From: Candidatus Latescibacterota bacterium
Lineage (GTDB): Bacteria > Krumholzibacteriota > Krumholzibacteriia > LZORAL124-64-63
DNA length: 64,000 nt
Assembly (NCBI GenBank): GCA_030658975.1
Contig: JAUSBL010000040.1
Coordinates: 1-64,000 of the forward strand
Reading direction: 5' to 3'
This document shows positions 1 through 9,324 of this stretch, one piece after another. The notes under the pieces were generated by a model. That model was not told where the DNA came from and did no database searches. It saw only the letters and a list, made by a program, of their open reading frames with translations. The translations under genes and the position numbers were made by a program. Every line of letters begins with the position of its first letter. Within the stretch, counting starts at the first letter, position 1.

Positions 1-969
<969 letters not shown>

Positions 970-1080
970 GGATCCTCCGCTGGGGGTCGCTTCCCGGGCG
1001 TTCAGGCCTTATGATCCGGGCCACCTTAAGCGATGGGGACGCGGCCCCGCAAGGAGCCATCCGGTCCGGGGAGGTCGACA

Positions 1081-1875
1081 TTGGATCTTGGCGTGAAAGG
1101 ACGGGTGGCGCTGGTGACAGCCGGGTCGCGCGGTTTCGGCCGCGCCGTGGCCGAGGGGCTGGCCCGCGAGGGGGCGCGCGTCGCGCTGTGCGCCCGCGGC
1201 GCCGACGATCTGGCCGCGGCGGCGGCGGCGGTGGCCGCGGCCGGCGACGGCCGCGTGCTGGCCGCGCAGGTCGACGTGTCCGACGGCGATGCGCTGGCGG
1301 ATTTCGTCACCGAAATCGAGCACGACCTGGGACCGGTCGAGCTGATGCTGGTCAATGCAGGCGGCCCGCCGGCGCTCGGCTTCCTCGAGGCGGACCTCGC
1401 GGCCTGGGAGGCGGCCTACCGCCTGAACCTCGAGAGCGCCGTGAAGGCCTGCCGGCGCGTGCTGCCCGGCATGATGGAGCGCGGCTACGGGCGCATCGTC
1501 GCGGTCACTTCGGTGACGGTCCGCCAGCCGCTCGACAACCTGACGCTCTCGAACGTCATCCGCCCGGCGGTGCACGCGCTGGTGAAGGACCTGTCCCGAC
1601 TGGCGGCGCCCCGCGGCGTGACCGTCAACTCCGTCGCGCCGGGCTTCCACCTCACCAGCGCGGTGGAGCGTCTGATCGCGCGCAAGCTCGCCGACGGCGC
1701 GGCCGCCACGCGCGGGGAGGCGCTGGCGGGCTGGGAGCGCGAGATCCCGGCCGGGCGTCTGGGTCGCCCCGAGGAACTGGCGGCGCTGGTGCTGTTCCTG
1801 ATGTCCCAGGGGGCGTCCTACGTCACCGGCCAGTGCGTCGCCTGCGACGGCGGCTGGGTGAGGGGCACGTTCTGA
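1081..1875 (+). CDS. SDR-family oxidoreductase with degenerate active site
   Basis: The product is about 264 residues with a short-chain dehydrogenase Rossmann fold: TAGSRGFGRA near the N-terminus (a variant of TGxxxGxG), NAGG in the middle, and the C-terminal GGW of FabG-like proteins. Where classical SDRs have YxxxK, this protein reads LSNVIRPAV, so Tyr becomes Ser and Lys becomes Arg. This matches the FabG-like SDR subgroup known to depart from the catalytic tetrad. I chose the TTG at 1081 because GGGGAGG sits about 6 bases upstream; an in-frame ATG at 1033 has no clear ribosome site. Substrate is unknown and ketoreductase activity is doubtful. Confidence 0.85.
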   Translation: MDLGVKGRVALVTAGSRGFGRAVAEGLAREGARVALCARGADDLAAAAAAVAAAGDGRVLAAQVDVSDGDALADFVTEIEHDLGPVELMLVNAGGPPALGFLEADLAAWEAAYRLNLESAVKACRRVLPGMMERGYGRIVAVTSVTVRQPLDNLTLSNVIRPAVHALVKDLSRLAAPRGVTVNSVAPGFHLTSAVERLIARKLADGAAATRGEALAGWEREIPAGRLGRPEELAALVLFLMSQGASYVTGQCVACDGGWVRGTF

Positions 1876-1884
1876 CCGGCGGTC

Positions 1885-1912
1885 TTGACGTCCGGATGGG
1901 CGTGGTTATATT
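1885..1912 (+). promoter_or_regulatory. Sigma70-like promoter ahead of the small ORF and fmdB
   Basis: A TTGACG -35 hexamer (1885-1890) and a TATATT -10 hexamer (1907-1912) are separated by 16 bases, just after the SDR stop codon. It would transcribe the 26-residue ORF and the FmdB-type gene. No expression evidence is available. Confidence 0.6.
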
Positions 1913-1956
1913 AGCTGTCAATGAACTTGGAATATAAAGAAACGACAGGAGACGCC

Positions 1957-2037
1957 GTGACGGAGGCCCTGATCATCCTCGCGATCTACCTCGCCCTGGT
2001 GCGCTGGGTCTTCCCGCGCCTGGGCGTGCCCACCTGA
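1957..2037 (+). CDS. Putative 26-residue membrane peptide
   Basis: A GTG-initiated frame has AGGAG five bases upstream (1947-1951) and a near-consensus promoter just before that. It encodes a 26-residue peptide. The first half is uninterrupted hydrophobic (ALIILAIYLALV), followed by RWVFPRLG, like a single-pass membrane microprotein with a positive cytoplasmic end. It precedes the FmdB-type zinc-ribbon gene by 79 bases. I do not recognise a family; function is unknown. Support comes only from the ribosome site, the promoter and the composition. Confidence 0.45.
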   Translation: MTEALIILAIYLALVRWVFPRLGVPT

Positions 2038-2116
2038 GGCGCCCCCACCTGCTCGATCGGTGATCGGGCTCCGAAAACGAAGGACGACGACCGTCCGCCG
2101 ACCGGGGGTGCGTGAC

Positions 2117-2326
2117 ATGCCCATGTACGAGTTCACCTGCCGCGCCTGTGGCGCCGAGTACGAAGAACTCTGCACGGCCGCCGAGGCCGCGGCCGGGAAA
2201 GTCGCCTGCCCCGCCTGCGGCGCCCGCAAGTCGGAGCGCAAACTATCCACGTTTGCCAGCAAGGACGCCGGCAGCGGGGGCGGCGGCGGCGGTTGCGGCC
2301 ACAGCAGCCACGGCGGGTTCGGCTGA
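2117..2326 (+). CDS. FmdB-type zinc ribbon protein
   Basis: This 69-residue protein begins MPMYEFTCRACG, the typical start of the FmdB/putative regulatory protein family. Two pairs, CRAC and CPAC, form a zinc ribbon in the first 40 residues. The tail is Gly-rich and ends with Cys and His residues (GGCGHSSHGG). FmdB proteins are small and of unsettled role; the name comes from a putative regulator of amidase genes. The ATG at 2117 was preferred because the family starts at this point; a longer frame from 2060 has unrelated sequence. An intrinsic terminator follows at 2354. Confidence 0.85.
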   Translation: MPMYEFTCRACGAEYEELCTAAEAAAGKVACPACGARKSERKLSTFASKDAGSGGGGGGCGHSSHGGFG

Positions 2327-2353
2327 GCCCGCTAGTCAAGGCCATCGTGCTGA

Positions 2354-2381
2354 GGGCGCCCGTGAGGCGCCCTTCTTCTTT
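2354..2381 (+). terminator. Intrinsic terminator after the FmdB gene
   Basis: A perfect 7-bp stem GGGCGCC/GGCGCCC with a 5-base loop is followed by the T-rich run TTCTTCTTT. Confidence 0.75.
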
Positions 2382-2426
2382 CCGTCCGGCGGGACGCGGC
2401 CCGCAAATCCGCCCATCAACAATGAA

Positions 2427-2456
2427 TTGCCATATTCATCCGAATTGCAGTATCGT
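2427..2456 (+). promoter_or_regulatory. Possible promoter for the CsgG-like/OmpA gene
   Basis: TTGCCA (2427-2432) and TATCGT (2451-2456) are spaced 18 bases apart, in a locally AT-richer stretch between the terminator and the ATG at 2512. The -10 match is weak. Confidence 0.35.
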
Positions 2457-2511
2457 CGACGCCGCAACTCGCGTGCCGGATCGCCGGCTAACCGTTTCCG
2501 GAGGGTGGACG

Positions 2512-4332
2512 ATGAACCGTCGAACCTTGGGCCGCCTCGCCGTCGTGACGGCGCTTCTGGGCCTGCTGGCTGCCGGGACCGCCGTCGCCGGCGCCAAGGA
2601 CCGCCTGACCGAGCAGAACAACAAGTGCCGCATCGTCGTCGGCCAGATCAAGTCCAACGCCGACCAGTGCGACTGGGGCATGGCCGCGGCGATCGGCCAG
2701 ATGTTGTCGACGGCCCTGGCCAACGAGGACCGTTTCATCGTTCTGGCCAGCCAGGAGGAGGTCGCCGAGCTGGCCGGTGAGATCGAGCTGAGCGAGTCGG
2801 GTCTGGTCGAGGAGGGCCGCGGGGCCGAACGCGGCTTGATGGAGGGCGCCGACGTCATGGTGACCGGCGCGGTCACCAGTTTCGAGCCCGAGGCCAGCGG
2901 CGGCGGCGGCCTGCTCGGCGCGGCCAAGAGCCGGCTGGGCGGTTCGGTCGGCGTCAGCAGCAACACGGCCGAGTGCACGCTGGACCTGAAGCTCATCGAC
3001 ATCCGCACCCGGCGCGTGATCAAGGCCTTCAGCGTCGAGGGCAAGTCCAAGAGCTGGTCGACCGACCTGACGGGCGCGGGCTGGGTCGAGGACGTCGCGC
3101 TGGGCGGCGCGCTCGGCAGCTACTCCAACCAGCCCATGGAGAAGGCCCTGCGCACCGTGCTGGCCAAAGCCGTCGAGCGCGTCGCCAAGGATGTGCCGCA
3201 GGAGTATTACCGCTACACCGGGGATGGCCAGTACACGCAGGAGTACGCGGCAGGCGGCGGCGGGAGCGGGGCCGCGCCGGCGGCGGGCGGCGCCGGCGGC
3301 GACGACGACGCGCCCCTGCGGACGGCCGCGTCCGGCGGCGGCGCGTCGGGAGGTCGTCCCGCGGGGAAGGTCGCCGAGGACATGGCTCTCTATACCCGCT
3401 GCGACTTCGTGCCGGGCGACCGCACGATCTTCTGCGACGACCTCGACCGCGAGGAAGTCGGCGAGTTCCCGAGCCGCTGGAACCTGGTCGACGGCGTGTT
3501 CGAGGTCGCGCGCAAGGGCGACAAGGGCTGGATCCTCTGCTCCGACACCGGCAACCTCAGCCCGAAGCTGCCCGCGGGCCCGTTCCCCGAGAAGTACACG
3601 ATCGAGATGGACATCTACGACAACGGCGAGCCCCACAGCGGCCACTGGTATACCATCAAGCTGATGGAGGGCGAAACGGAGGCGATCGTCTTCTTCTTCG
3701 GCGACAGCCAGAACACGCGCGTTACCGTCGGCGGCGAGACGAAGTCCGACAAGGCGCTCACACAGCGCGTCGGCAAGGGCCGGCACACCCTGAGGATCAT
3801 GGCGACGTCGACCACGTTCAAGTGCTACCTCGACAACGAGCGCGTGGGGAACGTGCCGAAGGTCGAGGGCGTCGCGCCCGACGGGATCCGGGTTTCCATG
3901 GACCGCTGGGACCAGGAGGGCAACCCGATGCTCATGTCGGGCTTCCGCTTCGCCGCGGGCGGCAAGACGCTGCGCGACCAACTCGCCCAGGACGGCCGCA
4001 TCGTCACCCACGGCATCCTGTTCGATTCCGGTTCGGCCGTGATCAAGGCGGAGTCCTACAAGACGCTCGCCGACCTCGGCGAGCTGCTGAAGACGGACGC
4101 CGGCCTGCGACTGTCGATCGAGGGGCACACCGACAGCGAGGGCGCCGACGACGCGAACCTCGCTCTCTCGCAGCAGCGGGCCGCATCGGTGAAGGACTAC
4201 CTCGGCAGCGCCTTCGGCGTCGCGGCGGACCGTCTCGAGGTCAAGGGCCTGGGCGAGACCAGGCCGCTGGGCACGAACGACACGTCCGAAGGCCGCGCGA
4301 ACAACCGGCGCGTGGAGCTGGTGAAGATCTGA
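2512..4332 (+). CDS. CsgG-like / LamG-like / OmpA fusion, cell-envelope protein
   Basis: The 606-residue product starts at an ATG with GGAGGG upstream. A signal peptide (residues 1-27, ending AVAG) precedes a CsgG-like domain (about 30-235), recognisable from the GADVMVTGAVT stretch and the LIDIRTRRVIKA repeat-sheet region. A Gly/Ala-rich linker follows (about 240-290). Residues 300-480 look like a concanavalin/LamG-type sandwich. The last 120 residues are an OmpA peptidoglycan-binding domain with ILFDSGSAVIK, EGHTDSEG and NNRRVEL. In curli systems CsgG forms the secretion pore; no curlin genes are visible, so I infer envelope anchoring rather than curli export. There is no lipobox Cys. Confidence 0.85.
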   Translation: MNRRTLGRLAVVTALLGLLAAGTAVAGAKDRLTEQNNKCRIVVGQIKSNADQCDWGMAAAIGQMLSTALANEDRFIVLASQEEVAELAGEIELSESGLVEEGRGAERGLMEGADVMVTGAVTSFEPEASGGGGLLGAAKSRLGGSVGVSSNTAECTLDLKLIDIRTRRVIKAFSVEGKSKSWSTDLTGAGWVEDVALGGALGSYSNQPMEKALRTVLAKAVERVAKDVPQEYYRYTGDGQYTQEYAAGGGGSGAAPAAGGAGGDDDAPLRTAASGGGASGGRPAGKVAEDMALYTRCDFVPGDRTIFCDDLDREEVGEFPSRWNLVDGVFEVARKGDKGWILCSDTGNLSPKLPAGPFPEKYTIEMDIYDNGEPHSGHWYTIKLMEGETEAIVFFFGDSQNTRVTVGGETKSDKALTQRVGKGRHTLRIMATSTTFKCYLDNERVGNVPKVEGVAPDGIRVSMDRWDQEGNPMLMSGFRFAAGGKTLRDQLAQDGRIVTHGILFDSGSAVIKAESYKTLADLGELLKTDAGLRLSIEGHTDSEGADDANLALSQQRAASVKDYLGSAFGVAADRLEVKGLGETRPLGTNDTSEGRANNRRVELVKI

Positions 4333-4351
4333 TTCGCGGCGGGAAGCAGCG

Positions 4352-4385
4352 GCGGCCGGTCGGTGCGGGTGCGCCGGCCGGCCGC
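4352..4385. terminator. GC-rich hairpin between convergent genes
   Basis: A stem of about 15 bp (4352-4366 with 4371-4385) includes two G-U pairs and a GGGT loop. It lies between the OmpA-fusion gene and the convergent small membrane gene. No clear T-run follows, so it is only a probable bidirectional terminator. Confidence 0.45.
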
Positions 4386-4392
4386 GCCGCGT

Positions 4393-4647
4393 TCAGCCGG
4401 TCTTCGGGGCGGACTTGCGGAAGCGCGGCGCCAGCCACGCCACCAGCAGCGCCCACAGGCAGATCACGACACCCAGGCCCAGGCCCGTTCCGACGAAGGT
4501 CAGCGGCGCGATGGCCGACTGGGCGCTCGAGAGCCACTGCTGCGGCACGTTGGACAGGAACAGGCGGTGGAAGATCAGGCCGAACACCACGCCCAGGACA
4601 AGGCTGCCGACCAGAGTCAGGACGAGGCCGACGCGGAATCTCTGCAT
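4393..4647 (-). CDS. Small two-TM membrane protein, hypothetical
   Basis: An 84-residue protein with two predicted membrane helices: about residues 5-27 (VGLVLTLVGSLVLGVVFGL) and 48-70 (FVGTGLGLGVVICLWALLVAW). The C-terminus is basic (APRFRKSAPK). An ATG start with AGGTGCC-like sequence upstream is plausible. It is transcribed alone, convergent with the OmpA-fusion gene. I do not recognise a family. Confidence 0.6.
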   Translation of the reverse strand: MQRFRVGLVLTLVGSLVLGVVFGLIFHRLFLSNVPQQWLSSAQSAIAPLTFVGTGLGLGVVICLWALLVAWLAPRFRKSAPKTG

Positions 4648-4746
4648 GCTGGCACCTCCGGATGGCGGAACGCAACGACGACGCGCATCCTAGCAGCACG
4701 GCCTGCGTATGTCTCTAGTTGCGGCCACGAATCTGTCCCTACCGTA

Positions 4747-4775
4747 TTGACGGAGCTTATCCGTCCCGGTACCAT
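4747..4775 (+). promoter_or_regulatory. Promoter for the NfeD-SPFH operon
   Basis: TTGACG (4747-4752) and TACCAT (4770-4775) are separated by exactly 17 bases and lie 49 bases ahead of the NfeD start. Confidence 0.55.
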
Positions 4776-4823
4776 CCCTTGGGGGTTCCTGCCGTCAGCT
4801 GACGCATCCCGACTGGAGGCGAC

Positions 4824-5252
4824 ATGGCCTGGTGGATCTGGATCATCGTGGGCGCGATCCTGCTCGCCGCGGAAGCGGTGATCACCGCCGACTTCTACCT
4901 CGTCTTCTTCGGCCTCGCGGGCCTGGTGCTGGGCCTGCTCGGAGTCTGCGGCCTCCACCTGCCGGCCTGGACGCAGTGGCTGCTGTTCGCCGTCCTGGCC
5001 GTCGCGGGCCTGCTCCTGTACCGCGGCCCCCTGAAGCGCAAGCTCGCGAAGGTCGACCGGGCGATGGGCCCCGAAATGATCGGCGAGATCGCCAGCGCCC
5101 AGGCGCCGATCCCGGCAGGCGCGCGCGGGCGCGTCGACCTGCGCGGCACGGCCTGGGACGCCCGCAACGACGGCGACAGCGACCTGGCCGCCGGCGCCCG
5201 TTGCCGGGTCAAGGGAGTGGACGGGCTGACCCTGCTCGTCCGCGCCGAGTGA
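4824..5252 (+). CDS. NfeD family membrane protein
   Basis: The 142-residue product has two or three closely spaced hydrophobic helices in the first 75 residues. A soluble C-terminal domain of about 60 residues follows, containing IGEIASAQAPIPAGARGRVDLRGTAWDARN, the OB-fold of NfeD proteins split here across the description: IGEIASAQAPI then GRVDLRGTAWDA. It lacks the N-terminal ClpP-like protease domain of long NfeD proteins, so it is the short type. It is followed after 34 bases by an SPFH gene, the usual partner; the two are thought to organise membrane microdomains. TGGAGGCGAC precedes the ATG. Confidence 0.88.
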   Translation: MAWWIWIIVGAILLAAEAVITADFYLVFFGLAGLVLGLLGVCGLHLPAWTQWLLFAVLAVAGLLLYRGPLKRKLAKVDRAMGPEMIGEIASAQAPIPAGARGRVDLRGTAWDARNDGDSDLAAGARCRVKGVDGLTLLVRAE

Positions 5253-5286
5253 ACCGAACCGCCAACCGCCTTCATCGGAGGACGCC

Positions 5287-6216
5287 ATGGACACCATGAT
5301 CGCCGCCGTCGTCGTCGTATTCCTGGTGCTGATCGTGATCGCCAGGACCGCGATCGTCGTGCCCCAGCAGTCCGCCTACATCGTGGAATACCTGGGCAAG
5401 TACCGCAAGACCATCCAGGCGGGCTTCCACATCCTGGTGCCCTTCGTCGAGAAGGTCGCCTACAAGCACAGCCTCAAGGAGCGGGCCTTCGACATCGCCG
5501 AGCAGGTCTGCATCACGCGCGACAACGTGCAGGTCGGCGTCGACGGCGTGCTGTACCTGAAGGTGCTCGACCCGCAGCGCGCGTCGTACGGCATCTCCGA
5601 CTTCAACTTCGCCATCACGCAGCTGTCCCAGACCACGCTGCGCAGCGAGATCGGCAAGATCGACCTGGACCGCACCTTCGAGGAGCGCGCCACGATCAAC
5701 CAGCAGGTGGTGCAGGAGCTGGACAAGGCGTCCGACCCGTGGGGCGTCAAGGTGCTGCGCTACGAGATCAAGAACATCAACCCGCCGCGCGACGTGCTCA
5801 GCGCCATGGAGAAGCAGATGCGCGCCGAGCGCGAGAAGCGCGCCACGATCCTCACCAGCGAGGGCGAGCGCGACGCCCAGATCAACCGGGCCGAGGGCGA
5901 GAAGCAGCGGGTCATCAAGGAGTCCGAGGCCAACCAGCAGCAGCAGATCAACGAGGCGCAGGGCGAGGCCGCGGCCATCCTGGCCGTCGCCACGGCCACC
6001 GCCGAGGGCCTGCGCCAGGTCGCCTCGGCGCTCAGCACCCCGGGCGGCGACCAGGCCATGCGCCTGCGCGTGGCCGAGCAGTACGTCAACGAGTTCGGCA
6101 AGCTGGCCAAGGCGGGCAACACGCTGGTCCTGCCGGCGAACCTCAGCGACGTGGGTGGGATGATCGCGCTGGCGACCAACATCGTGAAGGGCGGGCCCGC
6201 GGGCGAGGTCCGCTAG
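5287..6216 (+). CDS. SPFH/band 7 (stomatin-like) membrane protein
   Basis: This 309-residue protein has an N-terminal membrane anchor (about 4-24) and an SPFH domain (about 25-190) with VPQQSAYIVEYLGKY at its start. A Glu/Ala/Arg-rich coiled coil follows (about 180-240: EKRATILTSEGERDAQI). This order is typical of QmcA/stomatin homologues, which oligomerise at the inner membrane and can control membrane proteases. GGAGG stands 6 bases before the ATG. The pairing with NfeD directly upstream supports the assignment. Its stop codon overlaps that of the convergent PAP2 gene in a GCTAGC palindrome. Confidence 0.92.
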   Translation: MDTMIAAVVVVFLVLIVIARTAIVVPQQSAYIVEYLGKYRKTIQAGFHILVPFVEKVAYKHSLKERAFDIAEQVCITRDNVQVGVDGVLYLKVLDPQRASYGISDFNFAITQLSQTTLRSEIGKIDLDRTFEERATINQQVVQELDKASDPWGVKVLRYEIKNINPPRDVLSAMEKQMRAEREKRATILTSEGERDAQINRAEGEKQRVIKESEANQQQQINEAQGEAAAILAVATATAEGLRQVASALSTPGGDQAMRLRVAEQYVNEFGKLAKAGNTLVLPANLSDVGGMIALATNIVKGGPAGEVR

Positions 6217-7166
6217 CGGCGCGTCCAGCGCGGACGCGGAGGCGACGGCGGCCGCCACGAGCGCCAGGGCAGGCGGCGCCCCGTCTCGTTCAGGTGCTCG
6301 CCGGCCCAGAGCACCAGCGCGCCCAGCATCAGGCCGCCGATGACGTCCACCACGTAGTGGTAGCGGCAGTAGACGGTCGAGGCGCAAAGCAGAACGAACA
6401 GGGTCGACATCCACCAGCGGTGGCGCGGGAAGAGCCGCCAGACGTGCCACCAGGCCACCATCGAGGCGGCGACGTGGCTGCTCGGGAAGGCGGCGCCCAG
6501 GATCGCCCCGTTGGCGTGGATGTAGTGCATGATGTCGGTGAAGATCCAGCCCTCGACCGGGATCGGGCCGGTGCGGAAGTACTTGGGCCCCCACGCCGGG
6601 AAGAACGTGTACAGGGTGTAGCAGAGCAGCATCACGCCGCCGAGGTCGCGCGCGAAGGCGCGGATCGCGGGCCAGCGCCGGTTGGCGGGCAGGCTTCCGT
6701 CGCGCACGATCATCGCCAGCACCAGCGGCGCCAGTGCGTAGTAGCTGAAGTAGGCCGCCTCCATGAGCTCGTGGAACCAAGGCCAGGGCCAGGCCCGGCT
6801 CCAGGCCAGGCTCGGCTGCAGGCCGAAGATCCTCTCCTCCCAGCCGATCAGCACCGGGTCGAAGCTGTCGTGGAACCCGTGGAAGACGATGCCCAGGTAC
6901 TCCATCTCGGCGTAGAACAGCGGGAATCCGAACGGCAGGTAGATCTCGCCCAGGAAACGCACCAGGGCCGAGCGCGACATGCGGGCCAGCGGCGGCAGGA
7001 ACCACACGAAGAGGGCCGCGCAGAGGTGCCAGACCAGGCGCTCGTAGGGCCGCGCCACGACGTCCGGCCGCAGCAGCGGATAGATGCCGCTGACCACCAG
7101 GTACACCACGGCCCAGCGGTCCAGCTCGATGCGGTACAGGGCCAGCGCCTGCAGTCTACGGCGCAC
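6213..7166 (-). CDS. Aur1-like PAP2 family membrane enzyme, candidate sphingolipid head-group transferase
   Basis: This is a 317-residue polytopic protein. It carries the PAP2 motifs GAAFPSSHVAAS (about residue 225) and CRYHYVVDVIGG (about 268). It also has an upstream EERIFGLQPS stretch and an HELMEAAYFSYYA helix, both resembling inositol-phosphoceramide synthase (Aur1) relatives rather than simple lipid phosphatases. Known Aur1 enzymes move a phospho-head group from a phospholipid to ceramide. The GTG start (7166) lies inside the 3' end of the CerR-like gene, an 11-base overlap, so it is co-transcribed with the ceramide genes. I infer it adds or removes a phosphate-linked head group on ceramide; a plain phosphatase is the alternative. 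Confidence 0.8.
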   Translation of the reverse strand: MRRRLQALALYRIELDRWAVVYLVVSGIYPLLRPDVVARPYERLVWHLCAALFVWFLPPLARMSRSALVRFLGEIYLPFGFPLFYAEMEYLGIVFHGFHDSFDPVLIGWEERIFGLQPSLAWSRAWPWPWFHELMEAAYFSYYALAPLVLAMIVRDGSLPANRRWPAIRAFARDLGGVMLLCYTLYTFFPAWGPKYFRTGPIPVEGWIFTDIMHYIHANGAILGAAFPSSHVAASMVAWWHVWRLFPRHRWWMSTLFVLLCASTVYCRYHYVVDVIGGLMLGALVLWAGEHLNETGRRLPWRSWRPPSPPRPRWTRR

Positions 7167-8175
7167 GGAGCCATCCTTCCCGCCGGTAGAAGTCCAGCGT
7201 TTCGGCGAAACCCCTCGCCAGGTCGCGCGCGCCGCCGAAGCCCAGTTCGTCGCGCAGGCGCGAGCCGTCGCAGACCCAGCCCGGCGCCGCGGCGTCGCGC
7301 AGGCGGTCGGCGGCCAGCAGCGGCAGCGTCTCGGCGCGCTCCCGGCCGACCATCCGCGCGGCCAGCCGCAGCATGTCGACCGGCAGATGCGTGCAGCGGA
7401 CGCGGCGGCCCCAGGCGGCGCCCAGGGCGGCGGCCAGCGCGGGCGTGTCGTGGACGGCGCCGTCCTCGACGAACCAGGGCCCGCGGGCCCGCTCGTCCTC
7501 CAGCAGCAGCACCGCCGCCGCGGCCGCGTCGCGGCCGTCCAGCAGCGACAGGGCGCGGACGTTGCCCAGTTGCGCGGTCCAGCCGTGCTTCGCCGCGCGG
7601 AACAGTTCCAGGAAGGCCCGGTCGCGCGGACCGTAGAGGGCCGGCGGCCGCAGCGCGCAGGTCCGCAGCGGCCAGTCGCCCGCCAGCTGCTGCTCCGCGG
7701 CCAGCTTCGAACGGCCGTAGCCGGTGATCGGGGCGCAGGGGTCGCTCTCGCGGCGCGGGCGCTCCGGCCCGGCGGGGCCCGACGCGGCCAGGCTCGAGAC
7801 CAGCACGAAGCTGCGCACGGTGCCCGCGCGCGCGGCCGCCTCGAGCAGGCGCCGCGTGCTCAGGACGTTGCCGCGCCGGTAGCCGTCGTCGTCGGGCGAG
7901 CGCACCACGCCGGCGCAGTGCAGGACGGCGCCGGCGCCGCGCACCAGGTCGTCCAGGCCGGCGGTGTCGGCGTCGTCGGGCAGACCGCGCGGGGGCGCGA
8001 GCACCGCCGTCACGGTCGCGACGCGCGGGTCGAGCCAGCGGCGGTCGCTGGTCGGGCGCACCGCGGCGCGCACGGCGTGGCCGCGCGCCAGCAGCAGGTC
8101 GGCGATGTGGCTGCCCAGGAAACCCGTGGCGCCGGTCAACGCCACCAGACCGCGCGTGCCCGTGTCCGCGTTCAT
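7156..8175 (-). CDS. CerR-like NAD(P)-dependent epimerase/dehydratase-family reductase
   Basis: The 339-residue extended SDR has the glycine motif GATGFLG (residues 15-21) and the catalytic YGRSK near residue 156. In Caulobacter an enzyme of this family (CerR) reduces the 3-keto group during bacterial ceramide synthesis. Here the gene sits between a GNAT-fold ceramide-synthase-like gene (ATG inside its stop, 4-base overlap) and the Aur1-like PAP2 gene. That context, more than the sequence itself, drives the CerR assignment; a sugar-nucleotide or steroid-type dehydrogenase would look similar at this level. Confidence 0.78.
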   Translation of the reverse strand: MNADTGTRGLVALTGATGFLGSHIADLLLARGHAVRAAVRPTSDRRWLDPRVATVTAVLAPPRGLPDDADTAGLDDLVRGAGAVLHCAGVVRSPDDDGYRRGNVLSTRRLLEAAARAGTVRSFVLVSSLAASGPAGPERPRRESDPCAPITGYGRSKLAAEQQLAGDWPLRTCALRPPALYGPRDRAFLELFRAAKHGWTAQLGNVRALSLLDGRDAAAAAVLLLEDERARGPWFVEDGAVHDTPALAAALGAAWGRRVRCTHLPVDMLRLAARMVGRERAETLPLLAADRLRDAAAPGWVCDGSRLRDELGFGGARDLARGFAETLDFYRREGWLRAP

Positions 8176-9302
8176 GACAGCGGCAGGTCGTAGATCCGGT
8201 AGGTCTTGTACACGCCGGCGCCGAGCTTCTCGAGGATGCGGTTCATGGCGGTGTTGTTCTCGAGGATCCAGCTGCACTCGCCGGCGGTGATGCCGCCCCT
8301 GACCGCGGCCTTGTAGCTGCGCAGGACCATGAGTACGTCGGCGCCCTTGTGGCGGTGCTCGGGCAGCACCCCCAGCAGCAGGGTGCGCGCATACACGATC
8401 TTCTTGCGGTCGGCCAGGAAGCGGAAGATCCCGAAGGGGAACAGGCGGCCGCGGACGCGCTTGAGCGCCAGGTTGAAGTCCGGGACGGTCATGCTGAACC
8501 CGATCGGCTCGCCCTTCCACTCGGCGATCAGCAGCAGGTTCTCGTTGACCATCGTCTTCATCTCGCGGGCCGAGAAGTGGAACTCGTCGGGGTCCATGGG
8601 GATGAAACCCCAGTTCTCGTGCCAGCAGCGGTTGTAGAGATCGCGGATCAGCTCGACCTCGTTGCGGAAGTCCTTCTTGTTGATCGGCCGCACGCTGAGG
8701 TCGCTCTCGCCCCGGAAGACCTGCTTCGCGTTCTCGACCATGCGCTCCGGCAGCCTGATCCCGTCGGCGGTGATGCGCCAGGCCCAGAGGTCCCGGCTCT
8801 TGGCCAGGCCCGGGTACGACTCCAGCAGGTCCTGGTACCAGACCGGGTTGTAGGCCATGCCGGTGACCGGCGACGACGGTTCGCCCGCGATCAGCAGGCC
8901 GGGGTGGTCGTGGTTGGTCGTGAAGTTCAGGGGCCCGCGCATGACCGTCATGCCCTGCCCGCGCAGCCAGTCCCGGGCCGTGTCGAGCAGGGCGTGGGCC
9001 GTGGCGCGGTCCCGCTCGCACTCGAAGAAGCCGAAGAAGCCCGTGGTCTCGTGCCAGTGCTCGTTGTGGTAGCGGTCGACGCAGGCGCCCACGCGGCCGA
9101 CGACCCGTCCGTCCCGGCGCGCCAGCCAGAGCCGGGTCTCGGCGTGGCGGAAGAACGGGTTGTGGGCCGGGTCGAGGAACTCGCGCAGCTGCTTCAGCAG
9201 CGGGAAGACGTAGTGGGGGTCGTCGGCGTAGACGGTGTACGGCAGCTGCAGGAACGCCTCGAGGTCGCGCTTGCCGGCGACGGGGGTGATCGCGACGCCC
9301 AT
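8172..9302 (-). CDS. GNAT-fold protein, candidate bacterial ceramide synthase (bCerS)
   Basis: This 376-residue protein starts MGVAITPV and shows two acyltransferase-like halves: FRHAETRLWLARRDGRVVGRV (N-terminal half) and LLLGVLPEHRHKG followed by an ILENNTAMNRILEKLGA acyl-CoA-type end (C-terminal half). Proteins of this kind are usually annotated as hypothetical or GNAT. In Caulobacter a GNAT-superfamily protein is the bacterial ceramide synthase that N-acylates the long-chain base. It lies 22 bases after the serine palmitoyltransferase-like gene and overlaps the CerR-like gene by 4 bases, as expected for that pathway. Function is inferred from operon logic and fold. Confidence 0.72.
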   Translation of the reverse strand: MGVAITPVAGKRDLEAFLQLPYTVYADDPHYVFPLLKQLREFLDPAHNPFFRHAETRLWLARRDGRVVGRVGACVDRYHNEHWHETTGFFGFFECERDRATAHALLDTARDWLRGQGMTVMRGPLNFTTNHDHPGLLIAGEPSSPVTGMAYNPVWYQDLLESYPGLAKSRDLWAWRITADGIRLPERMVENAKQVFRGESDLSVRPINKKDFRNEVELIRDLYNRCWHENWGFIPMDPDEFHFSAREMKTMVNENLLLIAEWKGEPIGFSMTVPDFNLALKRVRGRLFPFGIFRFLADRKKIVYARTLLLGVLPEHRHKGADVLMVLRSYKAAVRGGITAGECSWILENNTAMNRILEKLGAGVYKTYRIYDLPLS

Positions 9303-9324
9303 GCGGTCTCCTCGGCGGATCGGG

